From Myrica gale (Eukaryota > Streptophyta > Magnoliopsida > Fagales > Myricaceae), in NCBI GenBank assembly GCA_963930655.1, contig OZ005601.1:23932921-23996920 (forward strand): a DNA stretch of 64,000 bases. Direction: 5' to 3'. Of the stretch, positions 37,690 through 48,244 are shown in pieces. Position numbers and translations under genes: made by a program. The notes under the pieces were generated by a model that worked only from the letters and a program-made list of their open reading frames with translations, ran no database searches and had not been told where the DNA came from. Positions within the stretch are counted from its first letter, which is position 1; each line of letters starts with the position of its first letter.

Positions 37690-37718
37690 GACGGAGAGAG
37701 AGAGAGAGAGAGGGGGGG
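37690..37718 (+). repeat. GA microsatellite in presumed 5' UTR of remorin
   Basis: A (GA)n run followed by a G tract lies just upstream of the minus-strand start codon. It reads as a CT-rich leader in the gene's orientation, common in plant 5' UTRs. Confidence 0.7.
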
Positions 37719-39412
37719 ACAGCTGAGATTCGATCTCGGGCTTTAGAATCTGTGTAAGAGGAAATTTGTTGGAATTTCCCTTTTACGTAGACTGATTTTT
37801 ATAATAGGAGCAAGCTTGACGATCTGCTGTTTTTATAATAGCTGCTGTGATTCATACTTCGTTTTTATTAAGGATGAGAGAACCGAACGGCAGAAAAGAC
37901 AAACCTTTTTGGCGCTTTAATTATGGGAGTTTGGTTGTGGGTAGGGCCAGCGGAGTTTGGTTCTTTCATGTTTATTCTTCATTACCTTGACAATAAATTT
38001 GACTTGAAGATGTCGATGGTAGGGCCCATTGATCATGTTCGGATTTGATGTGTCCCTATTAATTATATGCACGTACCCAAGACTTCCATTTCTTCTGAGA
38101 CATCTCAAGAGACGACTATAGAGGTATGATATCTGTTTTTTTTTTTAACCTTTATGTTTTCGTAGGTAATAAAGAACTTTTGTTACTCTCATTGTATGGA
38201 ATTGATGGGGTTGGAAGTGCCGTCATAAATTTTGGATATTTGAATCAAACCTCGAACTCATGGAAAAAAAAGAGACAAAGGGGGAGGGGACAAGTATAAC
38301 ACCCCTCTGTGTTTGAATTGGAGTGAAAATAGATTACAGATTCATATTGTTCGAATTTTTATATGAAAATATATAAGTAATATTAAAAAATTTAATAATT
38401 TAAAAGTTGAAAAGATAGAAGTAATAAATATACAATAAATATATTTGGAGTCTAAATTTATGACTAATAGATTATTTTTAGGGCTTTAAAAAGTGTTAGA
38501 TTGTAAAATGATCTTAAACTTGGATTATCTTTTATATTGTTTTATGTGGTATATAGGAATTATACAACTTTTGGTAATATAGAATTGTTGGGATTTCATG
38601 AACTCCGTTAGAATATTTAAGCTTGATATATTGGATATTTTTGCGTGTATGTGTGGCTATTTTGAATCCGATCTTTGGAGATCTTTGTGATCATGCTAAA
38701 GAGGTTTACAGAGCTTCAGATAGATTTGTGAGAAGCAGTTATTTTAATTCTTTTGAGAGACTTCATCCATGTTAGAATATATTATATATGTTAATATTTT
38801 TGACATTTTGTTGTTTATAAATATTTTGCTGATTTTAAAATAAATACTTTTAAAATATTGTGACATAGAGAAATCATGTAAGCAAGCAAGTGAAAAAGCT
38901 TATTTTATGCGGGAGTCGGGACTCTTTCAATTGGAGTCTAAGGCAGGGGCCTCACAACAAAGGGTTTCCAAACTAAACAATATGTACACAAATTACATTC
39001 ATGTTCCCTAACTTTTCTGAAATTTAACCGTTTTATACAGAAATAAAGAATAAATAGAGCTTAAATTTCAAGCTAAAAGATGTGTGTTGGGATCTACAAA
39101 CATTTTAAACCTAAACTAAGTGACAGTATAATGATGTCTTTTTTTCAAATTAAAGTTAGCTTTTGAAAGGTAAAAATAATGACACAAAACTCTCATGAGT
39201 GCTTTTCAATTTTTTATTTTCCTTTTTTTTCAATCAAAACAAGAGAAACTCGATTTCATTATTAGTGTACAAGTGATGTTCGAAATCGCTTCAAAAGTAA
39301 ATCGGTAGTTGCACTGTGGATTTGGTTATCCCAGGCAGCAGATTTCGGAATGTTTTAGCTCCAATTATTTAGGTTTAATAATAAAAAATTTATCACATAA
39401 TTTTTATTATTA
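37719..39412. other. Intergenic AT-rich DNA
   Basis: Contains the presumed remorin promoter near 37720-37900. No gene, repeat array or element boundary was recognised in the rest. Confidence 0.4.
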
Positions 39413-39729
39413 TAATATTTAGGGTTAATTATAAAAACCCCCCACGAACTTGTATGTCAATCTCAAATACCTCCCTAAACAAAAAATCGTTACAACACGG
39501 CCCCACGTATTATCTGACACGTTGCATTTTAGCCGTGCACCCCGATTCAGCGTTAAATGACACATTTTCCGTCACATGTGTAGGGCACATGACACCTAGA
39601 CTACTCGAAATGACCAGATTGCCCCATTCCCTTACGTTTTCTTCTCCTTCTTCCTTTACGTTTTCTTCTTCAAATTCCCGACCCATTTTCTTCTCCTCGC
39701 ATACCCCTCTCTCTGTCTAAAGAAATAGA

Positions 39730-39972
39730 ATGGCTGGAATTTGATTGCCGCCGGAGGACTCGGAGCTCTCGTTGCAGCAAAGCCGAGCCGCAGTGGGCGA
39801 TCTGGTCTCGGACGAAGAGCGCTCGGTGGCGGCTGACTCCTGGTCCATCAAGAGCGACTACGGCAGCACCCTCGACGACGAACAGCGCCAGACCGATGCC
39901 GCAGAGGCCCTCTCCGCTGCTAAACTCCGCGCTCCCTCAGACTACAGTTCTCGTTTCTCTAAACATCTGTAA
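39730..39972 (+). pseudogene. Captured N-terminal exon of an AR401/EEF1AKMT2-like methyltransferase
   Basis: The frame begins ATG-Ala-Gly-Ile then TGA, followed in the same frame by 'LPPEDSELS', 'DLVSDEERSVAADSWSIKS', 'DYGSTLDDEQRQTDAAEAL' and 'SDYSSRF', after which similarity ends. This is the N-terminal segment I associate with plant AR401 (S-locus-linked, METTL10/EEF1AKMT2-type lysine methyltransferase). The TGA stands where Arg is expected (CGA to TGA), so the capture is disabled. No SAM-binding motif is included. It lies within the Pack-MULE. Confidence 0.6.
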
Positions 39973-40119
39973 CGCTTCGTTTGGTTCGCGAGAAGTTTTG
40001 TCGGAAAGTGACGAAAAATTATTCATGAACATTGGGATTTTGGATGTTAGGTTTTTGCATTGTTAGGGGTGTTTTAATTTCCGTTGCCGATGCTTTACGC
40101 AGTGATTAATTGACCCAGA

Positions 40120-40387
40120 TTAACTGACCAATGTTAAGAAGAAGATGCCCAGTGAAGAGTCATGGAAATCAGTGTTTAGAAAGGAAATTGATGATGCTTC
40201 TGAAATTCTCAGGAAATTCGAGCATGAGAATGAATTTGTTTGGCACGAGAAGATCGCTTCTGGTGATGAGTTGCCAAATCGTGAGCATTGTAACTTACAG
40301 TCCCAAAAGATGGGAGAGAGAACTTGCGTTCAAGATATAGATGTGCAGAGAATTGTTGTACAAAATACCTGTCTTCATACCCTTTGA
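40120..40387 (+). pseudogene. Captured coding-like fragment of unknown origin
   Basis: A charged open stretch reads 'MPSEESWKSVFRKEIDDASE', then 'ILRKFEHENEFVWHEKIASG'. It is helical in character and rich in Glu and Lys. I do not recognise the parent gene. Position and composition suggest a second capture by the same Pack-MULE. Confidence 0.4.
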
Positions 40388-41559
40388 AAGTTGAGCTTGC
40401 TTTCTATGTCCTTTTGGTTTGCCCGAGTGATGGATGGAATTTGTTTATAACACCATGTTTCTGGGTCTCTGTTTATTAAGAGAGTGACTGAGGACCTAAG
40501 GCTTTACTTGGTCATTGAGTTGTATGGACTAAAGATGGTAATAGATTGGCTGCTGATGGCATTCGATGGGGAGAGTAAAAATGGAAAAGTCCATTTTAAA
40601 TGCTTTGCGAGGAGAAGAAAATGGGTTGGGAATTTGAAGAAGAAAACGTAAAGGAAGAAGGAGAAGAAAACGTAAGGGAAAGGGGGCAATCTGGTCATTT
40701 CGAGTGGTCTGGGTGTCATGTGCCCTGCACATGTGACGGAAAATGTGTCATTTAACGCTGAATCGGGGTGCACGGCTAAAATGCAACGTGTCAGATAATA
40801 CGTGGGGCCGGGTTGTAACGATTTTTTGTTTATGGGGTATTTGAGATTTACATACAAGTTCGTGGGGGGTTTTTGTAATTAACCCTAATATTTATTAAAA
40901 AAAATCTCTCTTTACTTTTTCACCGACTCCTATAAAAATATTTTTACTTTATAATATTTCACAAATCTCAATGCCCAAAATTTTTACACTCAAACATATT
41001 CATGCCCTTAAAAGCTCCAGACAACGGGATTGGGGAAGCTTCTCCATTTGTTATACTCTACCCATTGTCTTTCTCGGCCGCACCTATGTCAGAATTTTCT
41101 TGCAACTCGAATTTTTTTAATATTTTTGTTCTACTATTTTCACCAAATTTATTGTATACTTTTGTATTTTTATCAATCTTAGACTTGCCAAACAATGAAT
41201 AAATAAATAAATTGCTCCCATTCAATAAAATTTTTTTCTCACCAGTATAGTATTCATTCATATTTATATATTTATACTCTGATCAAAGTAGCCACGTGAA
41301 ATTTAGGCGGCATTATATGCCAAAATTTTGACCTAATAAAATAATTATAAAATTATTTATCTTTTCTCTATCAAATCATTATATTTTATTATAATAAATA
41401 TTTTTTATTTTTTATTTTTTCACCCACTTATAAATTATTTTAAAGATTCAACTATATCAAGTAAAGAATTTGAAAATTGATTATGTCTACCATCTCTTAA
41501 ACATAATAAAACAAAAGTATTTGAATCTTATTTTAACTGTTATCCTTGTTTTTCTTTAT

Positions 41560-41803
41560 CTCGTTCTGATCCTACTATTTTACATTATTTAATATTAAAT
41601 ATTAAATATATGGGTCATAATATGATGGAAGGTGCTCAATACCTTGTCATTGTATTTAGACTCCATTATAAATTGATGAAGACGACTCTTGATCCTAGAT
41701 CTAAGGTTCATCCTCACTCGGGTGAAAATTTACTTTTAACTACTAGTAACGAATTTTCAAATATTACAATTCCTAAAATGATAAAATGGGATGAAGTTAA
41801 TTT
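41560..41803 (+). pseudogene. Pararetrovirus-like coding remnant, left part
   Basis: A 66-codon frame contains 'HSGENLLLTTSNEF' and 'IPKMIKWDEV' and ends at the poly(T) edge of a LINE. The frame style and the matching right part at 47051-48244 suggest an ancient endogenous caulimovirid-like or related retroelement protein. The family is not certain. It is short, interrupted and not functional. Confidence 0.4.
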
Positions 41804-41905
41804 TTTTTAATCAAAACCTCCATTTATTCCAATAAAAAAACAAACACCAAACAAAACTTCAAACTAAGGAGGATCAGTTCCAGCATAAACCCAAGATAAA
41901 TCAAG

Positions 41906-42751
41906 GGGTTAATGACCAAAATAGTCCCTAGGTTTTATGCCCTTTATCGATTTGGTCCCTGGGTTTCCAATTTGGTCACATAAGTCTTTAGGTTATCCTC
42001 ATTTATCAATTTGGTCCTTGGATTTCCAATTTGGTCACATAAGTCCTTAGGTTATCCTTATTTATCAATTTGGTCCCTGAGTTTCCAATTTGGTCACAAA
42101 AGTTCTTAGGTTATCCTCATCTATCGATTTGATCATTCCATCCAATTCTGTCTCCTCCGTACACAGTCAGCTAACGGTGGGTTACGTCACCACCAATAAC
42201 ATCGCAACACGTGTATGCTTTTTTTATTATTTAAAAAAAAACTCACGTCCACCTGACATATTCGTAAAAAAGAAAAAAAAAATTGAACGGGGGAGACCCC
42301 CATTCGATCGACGAAGGGAGCCCAGATCCATGTTTTACCAAAAATCTGTCATGCCGGTCGTCTATTTTTCACGGAGCGAAGAGATATCCAATCTGAAGCC
42401 GTTGGTGATCTTTGAGATTTGAATCGTGTCGTGGATTTTCTATTTGTTGCTCTCTGTTTGCAGATTGATTTGGGGGTAGTGGCTCATTTTGATGAGACGT
42501 CAAAGTAGAAATTGGATGGAATGATCAAATCGATAAATGAGGATAACCTAAGGACTTATGTGACCAAATTGGAAACACAGGGACCAAATCGATAAATGAG
42601 AATAACCTAAGGACTTATGTGACTAAATTGGAAACACAGGGACCAAATTGATAAATGAGGATAACCTAAGGACTTATGTGACCAAATGGGAAACTCAGGG
42701 ACCAAATCGATAAATGACATAAAACCCAGGGACTATTTTGGTCATTAACCC
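41906..42751. mobile_element. Mutator-type element with 59-bp repeats in its arms
   Basis: Arms of 242 bp (41906-42147 and 42510-42751) start GGGTTAATGACC and are flanked by the exact 9-bp repeat TAAATCAAG (41897-41905 and 42752-42760). Each arm is itself built of about 3.3 copies of a 59-bp tandem unit ('tttatcaatttggtccctg...'). The 362-bp interior is not repetitive and contains a 3'-splice-like 'gtttgcag', so it may be captured DNA of unknown origin. It is inserted near the end of LINE ORF2. Confidence 0.85.
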
Positions 42752-44553
42752 TAAATCAAGAGAAAGCTCAGTAAAACAGGGATTGTCATCCAAGTTAAGC
42801 TTAGCAGTGGCCCAACGAGCAATGTGATACGCGAACTCATTTGCATCTCTATAGGCATGAACAGCCCTCCAATTCTTCAATCTACCACAGGCACCCGTAA
42901 TCTCCTTCACCAAAGAATAGATACGTCAATCCGTTAAAGTAGGCCATTCTTTGATCGCCTTTATGACTGATTCAAAGTCACTTTCCATGATTATATTGGT
43001 AAAATCTTTATCACATGCAAATTTTACCCCCAGCAGGACAGCGGTCGCCTCTCCCTCCACTGGATCCATCCCATTCAGTCGCTTTATCGAAACTCCTTTA
43101 ACCAGCCCATCACTATCTCGGGCCACAGCAACAGCCACCGCATAGGAATCATGAATGACAACATCTGTATTTATTTTGATGGCATGCACCGGTGGGGGGA
43201 CCCAACTGACCAATGAAGCTATCTTCAGTTTCCGTATCCAAGCCTCCAAATGCTCACCACTCAATTTGCGCACTCTAGAAACAAATTCCATCACCTCTAG
43301 CTTCCAGCCTCCATGCACGACTTCATTCCTGGCCATCCAAACAACATCAAGAGCAATCACAGCATAAATTTGAAAACGTAACTTGTCCTCCAGGGGAACA
43401 CCAAGAACCTGGTGGGGTTCGAGAATTTCCTGGACCCAATCTGTAACAACCCTCTGTCCATACACGACACTGTTGAGCTGCCATGGAGACTCAGACCACA
43501 CCGCTCGACTATAAGAGCAGAGAAAGAGAAGATGTTTCAGGGTTTCAAGACCCTCCCCACACAAAACACAGTTCAGAGCTTCTTCCTCCATCACTTGTTC
43601 CATCAGCCTCTCTGCCACCTTCACCCTTGTCGGAAATATATCCCAAACAGCCTTCCATAAAAGTGTTTTGAGGCGGTCATGCATTGAAAGTTTCCACATA
43701 ACCTTCCACTATGAAGCCCGAAGAGGAGAAGCATCATTGCACCGTTGCCTCACGAGTGTTGAATGTACTGACTTCACACTAAAGCGCCCCCGAGGCTTCC
43801 AGTGGCCAAAAAACAGCATCAGTCATCCCCTGCTTCGAAAGCTTCACCTTCAAGATAGCAGCAACAGTAGCGAGTTCAAACAGGGAGCGTAGTACATGCA
43901 CATTCCACTGCCTTCCTGTATCCTCCATTAAATCACGTACTATATTAATGTCCTGTGGTATAAGGACCCCTGGCTTAGCTTCAGGAATAAACCCAAGCAA
44001 CGAGGGAATCCACGAATCCCTCCAGATTGCAATATCACAGCCATCACCCACTCGGTAACACATTCTCACCCTCGATACGTCCCGGCTCTAGACAATGCTA
44101 CGCCAGATCCATGAAGCCTAAAGATTAACCCCAACTGACCAGAAATTCCTCCCCTTAACATACTTCCCAAGTATCACGCGGACCCACAGTCGATCGGTCT
44201 CAGTAATAATCTGCCATGACATTTAGGAAAGAAAAGCTTTATTCATCTCCGCAAATCTACGAATACCTAGTCCTCCAGCACATTTTGGAACACAGATGGA
44301 CTTTTCAGGCTTTTAGTGTTAGATGTCGTGTGGTCCCCTCCTTATATCCCCACCAGAAATCCTTTGTCAACCTGTCCAGATCATTACACCAGTATTTCGG
44401 TAGCAAGAAAAATTGCATGAGATACGTGGGAATGGCACTTGCTACTGATTTAATCATCACCGTACGACCCGCTTGAGATCTTGTGGAGGAACTTTGCTTT
44501 GATTTCATCCATAGCCCGAGCTCTAGCCCGCGGAACCAACAAGGGGAGACCAA
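42695..44553 (-). pseudogene. LINE ORF2 3' part: thumb, zf-RVT and RNase H
   Basis: Broken frames downstream of the reverse transcriptase core. 44553-44305 carries 'TVMIKSVASAIPTYLMQFF'. 44069-43779 carries 'YRVGDGCDIAIWRDSWIP'. 43699-42926 has the reverse-transcriptase zinc-binding segment ('LLWKAVWDIFPTRVKVAERL' and 'C-VLCGEGLETLKHLLFLC') and an RNase H domain ('KINTDVVIHDSYAVAVAVAR' and 'EGEATAVLLGVKFA'). 42913-42752 continues it ('AHIARWATAKL'-type end). A stop and frameshifts separate the pieces. In LINEs these regions aid target-primed reverse transcription and RNA removal. Confidence 0.8.
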
Positions 44554-46456
44554 GATGTTTGGCCTTTGGAGGTAATTTTTTTAACTCCAATTGATTTAAA
44601 ATAGATAAAATGGACTGCCCACAGAAATTTTTGCTAAAATGAATAGAGGATTTATATTTGTTTACCTTCTGTCCGGACCAAGCCATATACTTATCCAGAC
44701 AAGCCATAATAGTGGAAGCTTCCCGCGTTTTCGCCTTGGCAAATAATAAAAGGTCATCCGCAAATAGCAGGTGTGAGATAGTAGGAGCCATACGACCCAT
44801 CTGAATCCCTTTCAGACAACCACATCTTTCCTCTCGTAACAATAAACGAGATAGAACTTCATAGCACAAAATAAATAAATACGGAGAAAGAGGGTCACCT
44901 TGGCGAAGACCTCGAGAGGGAGAGATGCTTCCAAATGGGCTTCCATTAAGTAACAGAGCAAAGGAAGATGTAGAAATACACTGCTTCACCCAATTGACCC
45001 AAACCGGGCTAAACCCAAATTGTTCCATCACCTTCAAGACAAAAATCCATTCCACTCTATCATAGGATTTTTTCATGTCAGCTTTAATAGTCATCCATCC
45101 TTCACGACCTCTTTTATGATTCATGCCATGAAATATCTCGGCGGCCACAATATAATTATCATGAAGGGCACGCCCCGGTACAAAAGCAAGTTGAAATGGA
45201 GAAATGAGCTTCGGGAGAACCAATTTCATCCGTTCCGTCATGATTTTTGAAATAATCTTATAAATCACATTACAAAGGCTAATGGGTCGAAATTGACTAA
45301 CCTTTGTTGGATTGTCTCCTTTCGGTATCAAAGTAATATGTGTAGCATTTAACTCTGGCATAAGTACCCCCGTGATAAAGAACTCCTGCACCGCCTGGAC
45401 AACATCCGTACCCACCACCTCCCATAAATGTTTATAGAAAATTACCGTCATGTCATCCGGCCCCGGGGCCTTTTCTGAATTCATTCGAAAGAGCGTGGAA
45501 AAAAATTCAGTTTCATCCTGCATGTTGATGAGCAGAGCATTTTCCTCCTCATTGATCATCGTCTCAATAAGATTTTCCAAGTTATCAGGGATCACCGGGT
45601 TGTTGGTAGCAAAGAGGCCTTCATAAAAATCCACCAATTCCTTTCCAATGGCTAGTCTTCCCGAAATCCACCCCTGCTCCTCAGTTTTCAGTCGCATAAT
45701 CTGATTTCGGCAACGTCGTATCACCGTGGAGGGGTGATAAAATCGGGTATTCAACTCACTGGACACTAGCCATGTCTCACGTGATTTCTGTCGCCACAGG
45801 AGCTCTTCTCGGCGCTGCTGTTCGTCCAGTTCAACTGCTAAATGGTGCGCTACATACAAGTTTTCGGGAGTGGGAGCCGCATTTTGAAGCTGGCCGAGAT
45901 GATCTTTGACCCGGTTCAACTGCATCTGTATATGACCAAAAGTGACTTTATTCCACTTCCTTAAAGTAAATCGGGTGGCTCTGATTTTTTTAAACAGCAC
46001 ATACTCCGAGCTTGCACCACTAACCGACTGCCAAACACCCTTTACTACAGTCATGCAAGATGAATTGCGTAACCAGAAAGCTTCGAATTTAAATGGTCTA
46101 GGCACATTTTCCACCGACCCAAATAGCGACTTGATAATAGGGCGATGATCCGAGTTGGAAATGGGATAATGCGAGATAGTAGCATTTGAAAATTGCAGAC
46201 GCCAACTAAAGTTTGAAATGTCTCTATCCAATCTCTCTCTAATATTTGCAAGACCCAGACGATGATTACACCATGTGAATTTTGATCCCTCAAACCCCAA
46301 GTCAACAAACCCCATAATCTGCATAAAATTTGTCAATCCTCCCGATGAGGAAGGTAAGAAATTGCGCCCACCTTGCTTATCCTCAGCACAAAAAATATCA
46401 TTAAAATCTCTCATACAAAGCCACAATTTCTGCTCATCCTGATTCAACTGCCGCAC
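44450..46456 (-). CDS. LINE ORF2 core: endonuclease C-part and reverse transcriptase
   Basis: An uninterrupted 668-codon frame. The first 110 residues or so are the C-terminal half of an AP-endonuclease ('CMRDFNDI', 'RERLDRD' and catalytic 'NSDHRPI'). The reverse transcriptase follows, with 'EKAPGPDDM', 'THITLIPKGDNP', 'FRPISLCNVIYKIISK', 'FVPGRALHDN', 'IKADMKKSYDRVEW', 'GLRQGDPLSPYLFIL' and catalytic 'LLFADDLLLF'. The usual glycine before 'DFN' is Arg. The preceding N-terminal endonuclease (46817-46457) has stops, so the element is inactive as it stands, although this core is well preserved and looks young. Confidence 0.85.
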   Translation of the reverse strand: MRQLNQDEQKLWLCMRDFNDIFCAEDKQGGRNFLPSSSGGLTNFMQIMGFVDLGFEGSKFTWCNHRLGLANIRERLDRDISNFSWRLQFSNATISHYPISNSDHRPIIKSLFGSVENVPRPFKFEAFWLRNSSCMTVVKGVWQSVSGASSEYVLFKKIRATRFTLRKWNKVTFGHIQMQLNRVKDHLGQLQNAAPTPENLYVAHHLAVELDEQQRREELLWRQKSRETWLVSSELNTRFYHPSTVIRRCRNQIMRLKTEEQGWISGRLAIGKELVDFYEGLFATNNPVIPDNLENLIETMINEEENALLINMQDETEFFSTLFRMNSEKAPGPDDMTVIFYKHLWEVVGTDVVQAVQEFFITGVLMPELNATHITLIPKGDNPTKVSQFRPISLCNVIYKIISKIMTERMKLVLPKLISPFQLAFVPGRALHDNYIVAAEIFHGMNHKRGREGWMTIKADMKKSYDRVEWIFVLKVMEQFGFSPVWVNWVKQCISTSSFALLLNGSPFGSISPSRGLRQGDPLSPYLFILCYEVLSRLLLREERCGCLKGIQMGRMAPTISHLLFADDLLLFAKAKTREASTIMACLDKYMAWSGQKVNKYKSSIHFSKNFCGQSILSILNQLELKKLPPKAKHLGLPLLVPRARARAMDEIKAKFLHKISSGSYGDD

Positions 46457-46817
46457 CTTATTCCAGAAACCCGCTTTTTCCTTCCATATCGTTGGTCCAT
46501 AAACAAAAGTACAGAGAAAAGAAGGATCATCTCTCCCGGAATAACTTCCAAATGAATAAGATTATGAGATTTCTCAATCACCTGGAAGCAGAAATTCGGA
46601 CGCCAACAGAACACAAGTCCTCCTCTTTTACCAAGAGGGGGCACAATAATAAAATAAGAAAAACCAATCTTTCACAAAACACGAGAAACAACCGTACAAT
46701 TCACCATAGTCTCCATCAAAAACATACCTGACAGGTCTACCATTTTCACAATATCCTGAAGGGCTCTAGCTGCCGAAGGTCGCCCCAACCCTCGGCAGTT
46801 CCATGCAAGGAGCCTCA
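46457..46817 (-). pseudogene. LINE ORF2 N-terminal endonuclease, interrupted
   Basis: Starts 'MRLLAWNCRGLGRPSAARAL', the typical plant LINE endonuclease opening, and includes 'MFLMETM'. A TGA interrupts it after 'VVSRVL', and a second frame resumes with 'PPLGKRGGLVFCW'. A further stop precedes the long frame at 46456. Confidence 0.8.
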
Positions 46818-47027
46818 TGGCAAAATGGGGGGCATGGTCTGGCCCGCCTCCTCAGCCGTAAAAGAATTTGTTGTAAAGCCCAATTCCAAGCTATGTTTTG
46901 TTCCAGATGACCGCTGGCCCGAACGACTCATTTTCAGAAACCTCCGCAGCCTTTGTGGTCTGACAAGATCTACTGCACCCATGTGAAACATCTCAACCTC
47001 CGGACTTTCTACCTCAACTGCCTCCAC
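46818..47027 (-). pseudogene. LINE ORF1 3' tail
   Basis: A 70-codon frame ending just before the ORF2 start, rich in charged residues. It is positioned where the C-terminus of ORF1 is expected in a 5'-truncated LINE. No zinc knuckle is present in the retained part. Confidence 0.45.
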
Positions 47028-47050
47028 CAGAATTTTCTCTTTGCCCCTTT

Positions 47051-48244
47051 TTAATTTACCTAAAAGTTGGAAATTACCTTTGATTGTACCACCTCCTAAA
47101 AAATAAAATAAACATATTGAATATTTTACTCAACATACAAATGGATCCGTTACTTTATCTTTCAACAAAGATATAAATAATTTATCTAATAGATTTTCAA
47201 ATACATCAATATCATCTTTATCTCCTTCTACAAGTTCTCGTAACTTAAATCTGCTTTTAATTCTTTTCGTCCATACCTCCTTATATCCCTCATACTAGTA
47301 TAAAATCTGATAATTCTGTACAAATACCTATATATGATACTCAAATTGAACCACTTAATAAAACTTCTCCTACTCAATCTGAAATAATTTATTTACAAAG
47401 ATCTCATTCTATACATGTTTTACATGATGACTTTGTACTTAATAAAGAATTAATTCGAATAGATTTTGAGTCATTAGAAAATACTAGCAAAAGACGTTGG
47501 TTTTTAAACAAGTATGATAAAATAGATCAAGCTTATATTCGAAATGTCTATTACACTCATATGAATAATGTTAAACAAAATATTCCCTTCTTTTCTTGAT
47601 TTGAACAATATTTAACTACTATGAATGTTCTTACAAAAAAACATATCATGGTTAGCTACAGATAGTAAAACTATATATGAATTTTATCCTCCTGCAACTA
47701 CCATTAGTATCGATAATCAATCTAAACAATATTTGCTACTCCTTATAAAGTAAATACTATTAATAATATTGATAAAAAATTTGATAATATAATTCAACAG
47801 AACAATTATACAAATGTTTATTTACAACAAATAGGAACGCATTTAGATAAAATTGAACATTTGATTAAACCAATAGCCCCATCCAATTCTTCAAAACATC
47901 AACCTATGTTTATACCTTATGAACTACCTCAGATGTCTCCTTTAAATCCAATAGATGCACATGCTGAAAAATTAGATAAAATAAATGAAAATCTTGCAAA
48001 ATTATCTTTAAACGATAAAAATTATATTCTTTCAACATCTAAATTACATGTTTTAAACAACTCAAGTTCATATTCTAGTATGTATGAATATGATAGTAAT
48101 ACTAATGAAAGTGAAGAGATAAACCTTGCTAATTTAGAATCACAATTTCAAGAAAAGTTAGATATAAATAAAATACATCATACTTATAAACCTAAATATG
48201 AATCTAAACATTATCGCCAAAATCTTAAATTCGAAAAAAATTAA
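47051..48244 (+). pseudogene. Pararetrovirus-like coding remnant, right part
   Basis: Codon use and AT-rich Asn/Lys/Ser-rich peptides continue the type seen left of the LINE. Early frames are broken by stops and frameshifts; 47861-48244 is open for 127 codons ('YELPQMSPLNPIDAH', 'EKLDKINENLAKLSL'). The assignment to an endogenous caulimovirid-like protein is tentative. The LINE between the two parts left their order intact. Confidence 0.4.

Larger units (their letters stand above)
39422..40885. mobile_element. Pack-MULE with captured gene fragments
   Basis: Inverted arms of 279 bp each (39422-39700 and 40607-40885) start GGGTTAATTA and are flanked by the exact 9-bp repeat TAATATTTA (39413-39421 and 40886-40894). 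Between them is GC-richer, gene-derived DNA: an EEF1A-lysine-methyltransferase-like first exon and a second unidentified coding-like piece. There is no transposase. These are the defining traits of a Pack-MULE. Confidence 0.85.
41804..47050 (-). mobile_element. LINE (non-LTR retrotransposon), 5'-truncated
   Basis: Read on the minus strand, the element runs from an ORF1 3' tail (about 47027-46818) through ORF2 to a short poly(A), seen as T8 at 41801-41808. The flanks share TTAATTT (41797-41803 and 47051-47057), a short target duplication. ORF2 starts 'MRLLAWNCRGLGRP' at 46817 (AP-endonuclease) and covers reverse transcriptase, zf-RVT and RNase H. A Mutator-type element (41906-42751) sits near the ORF2 3' end. 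Confidence 0.85.
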
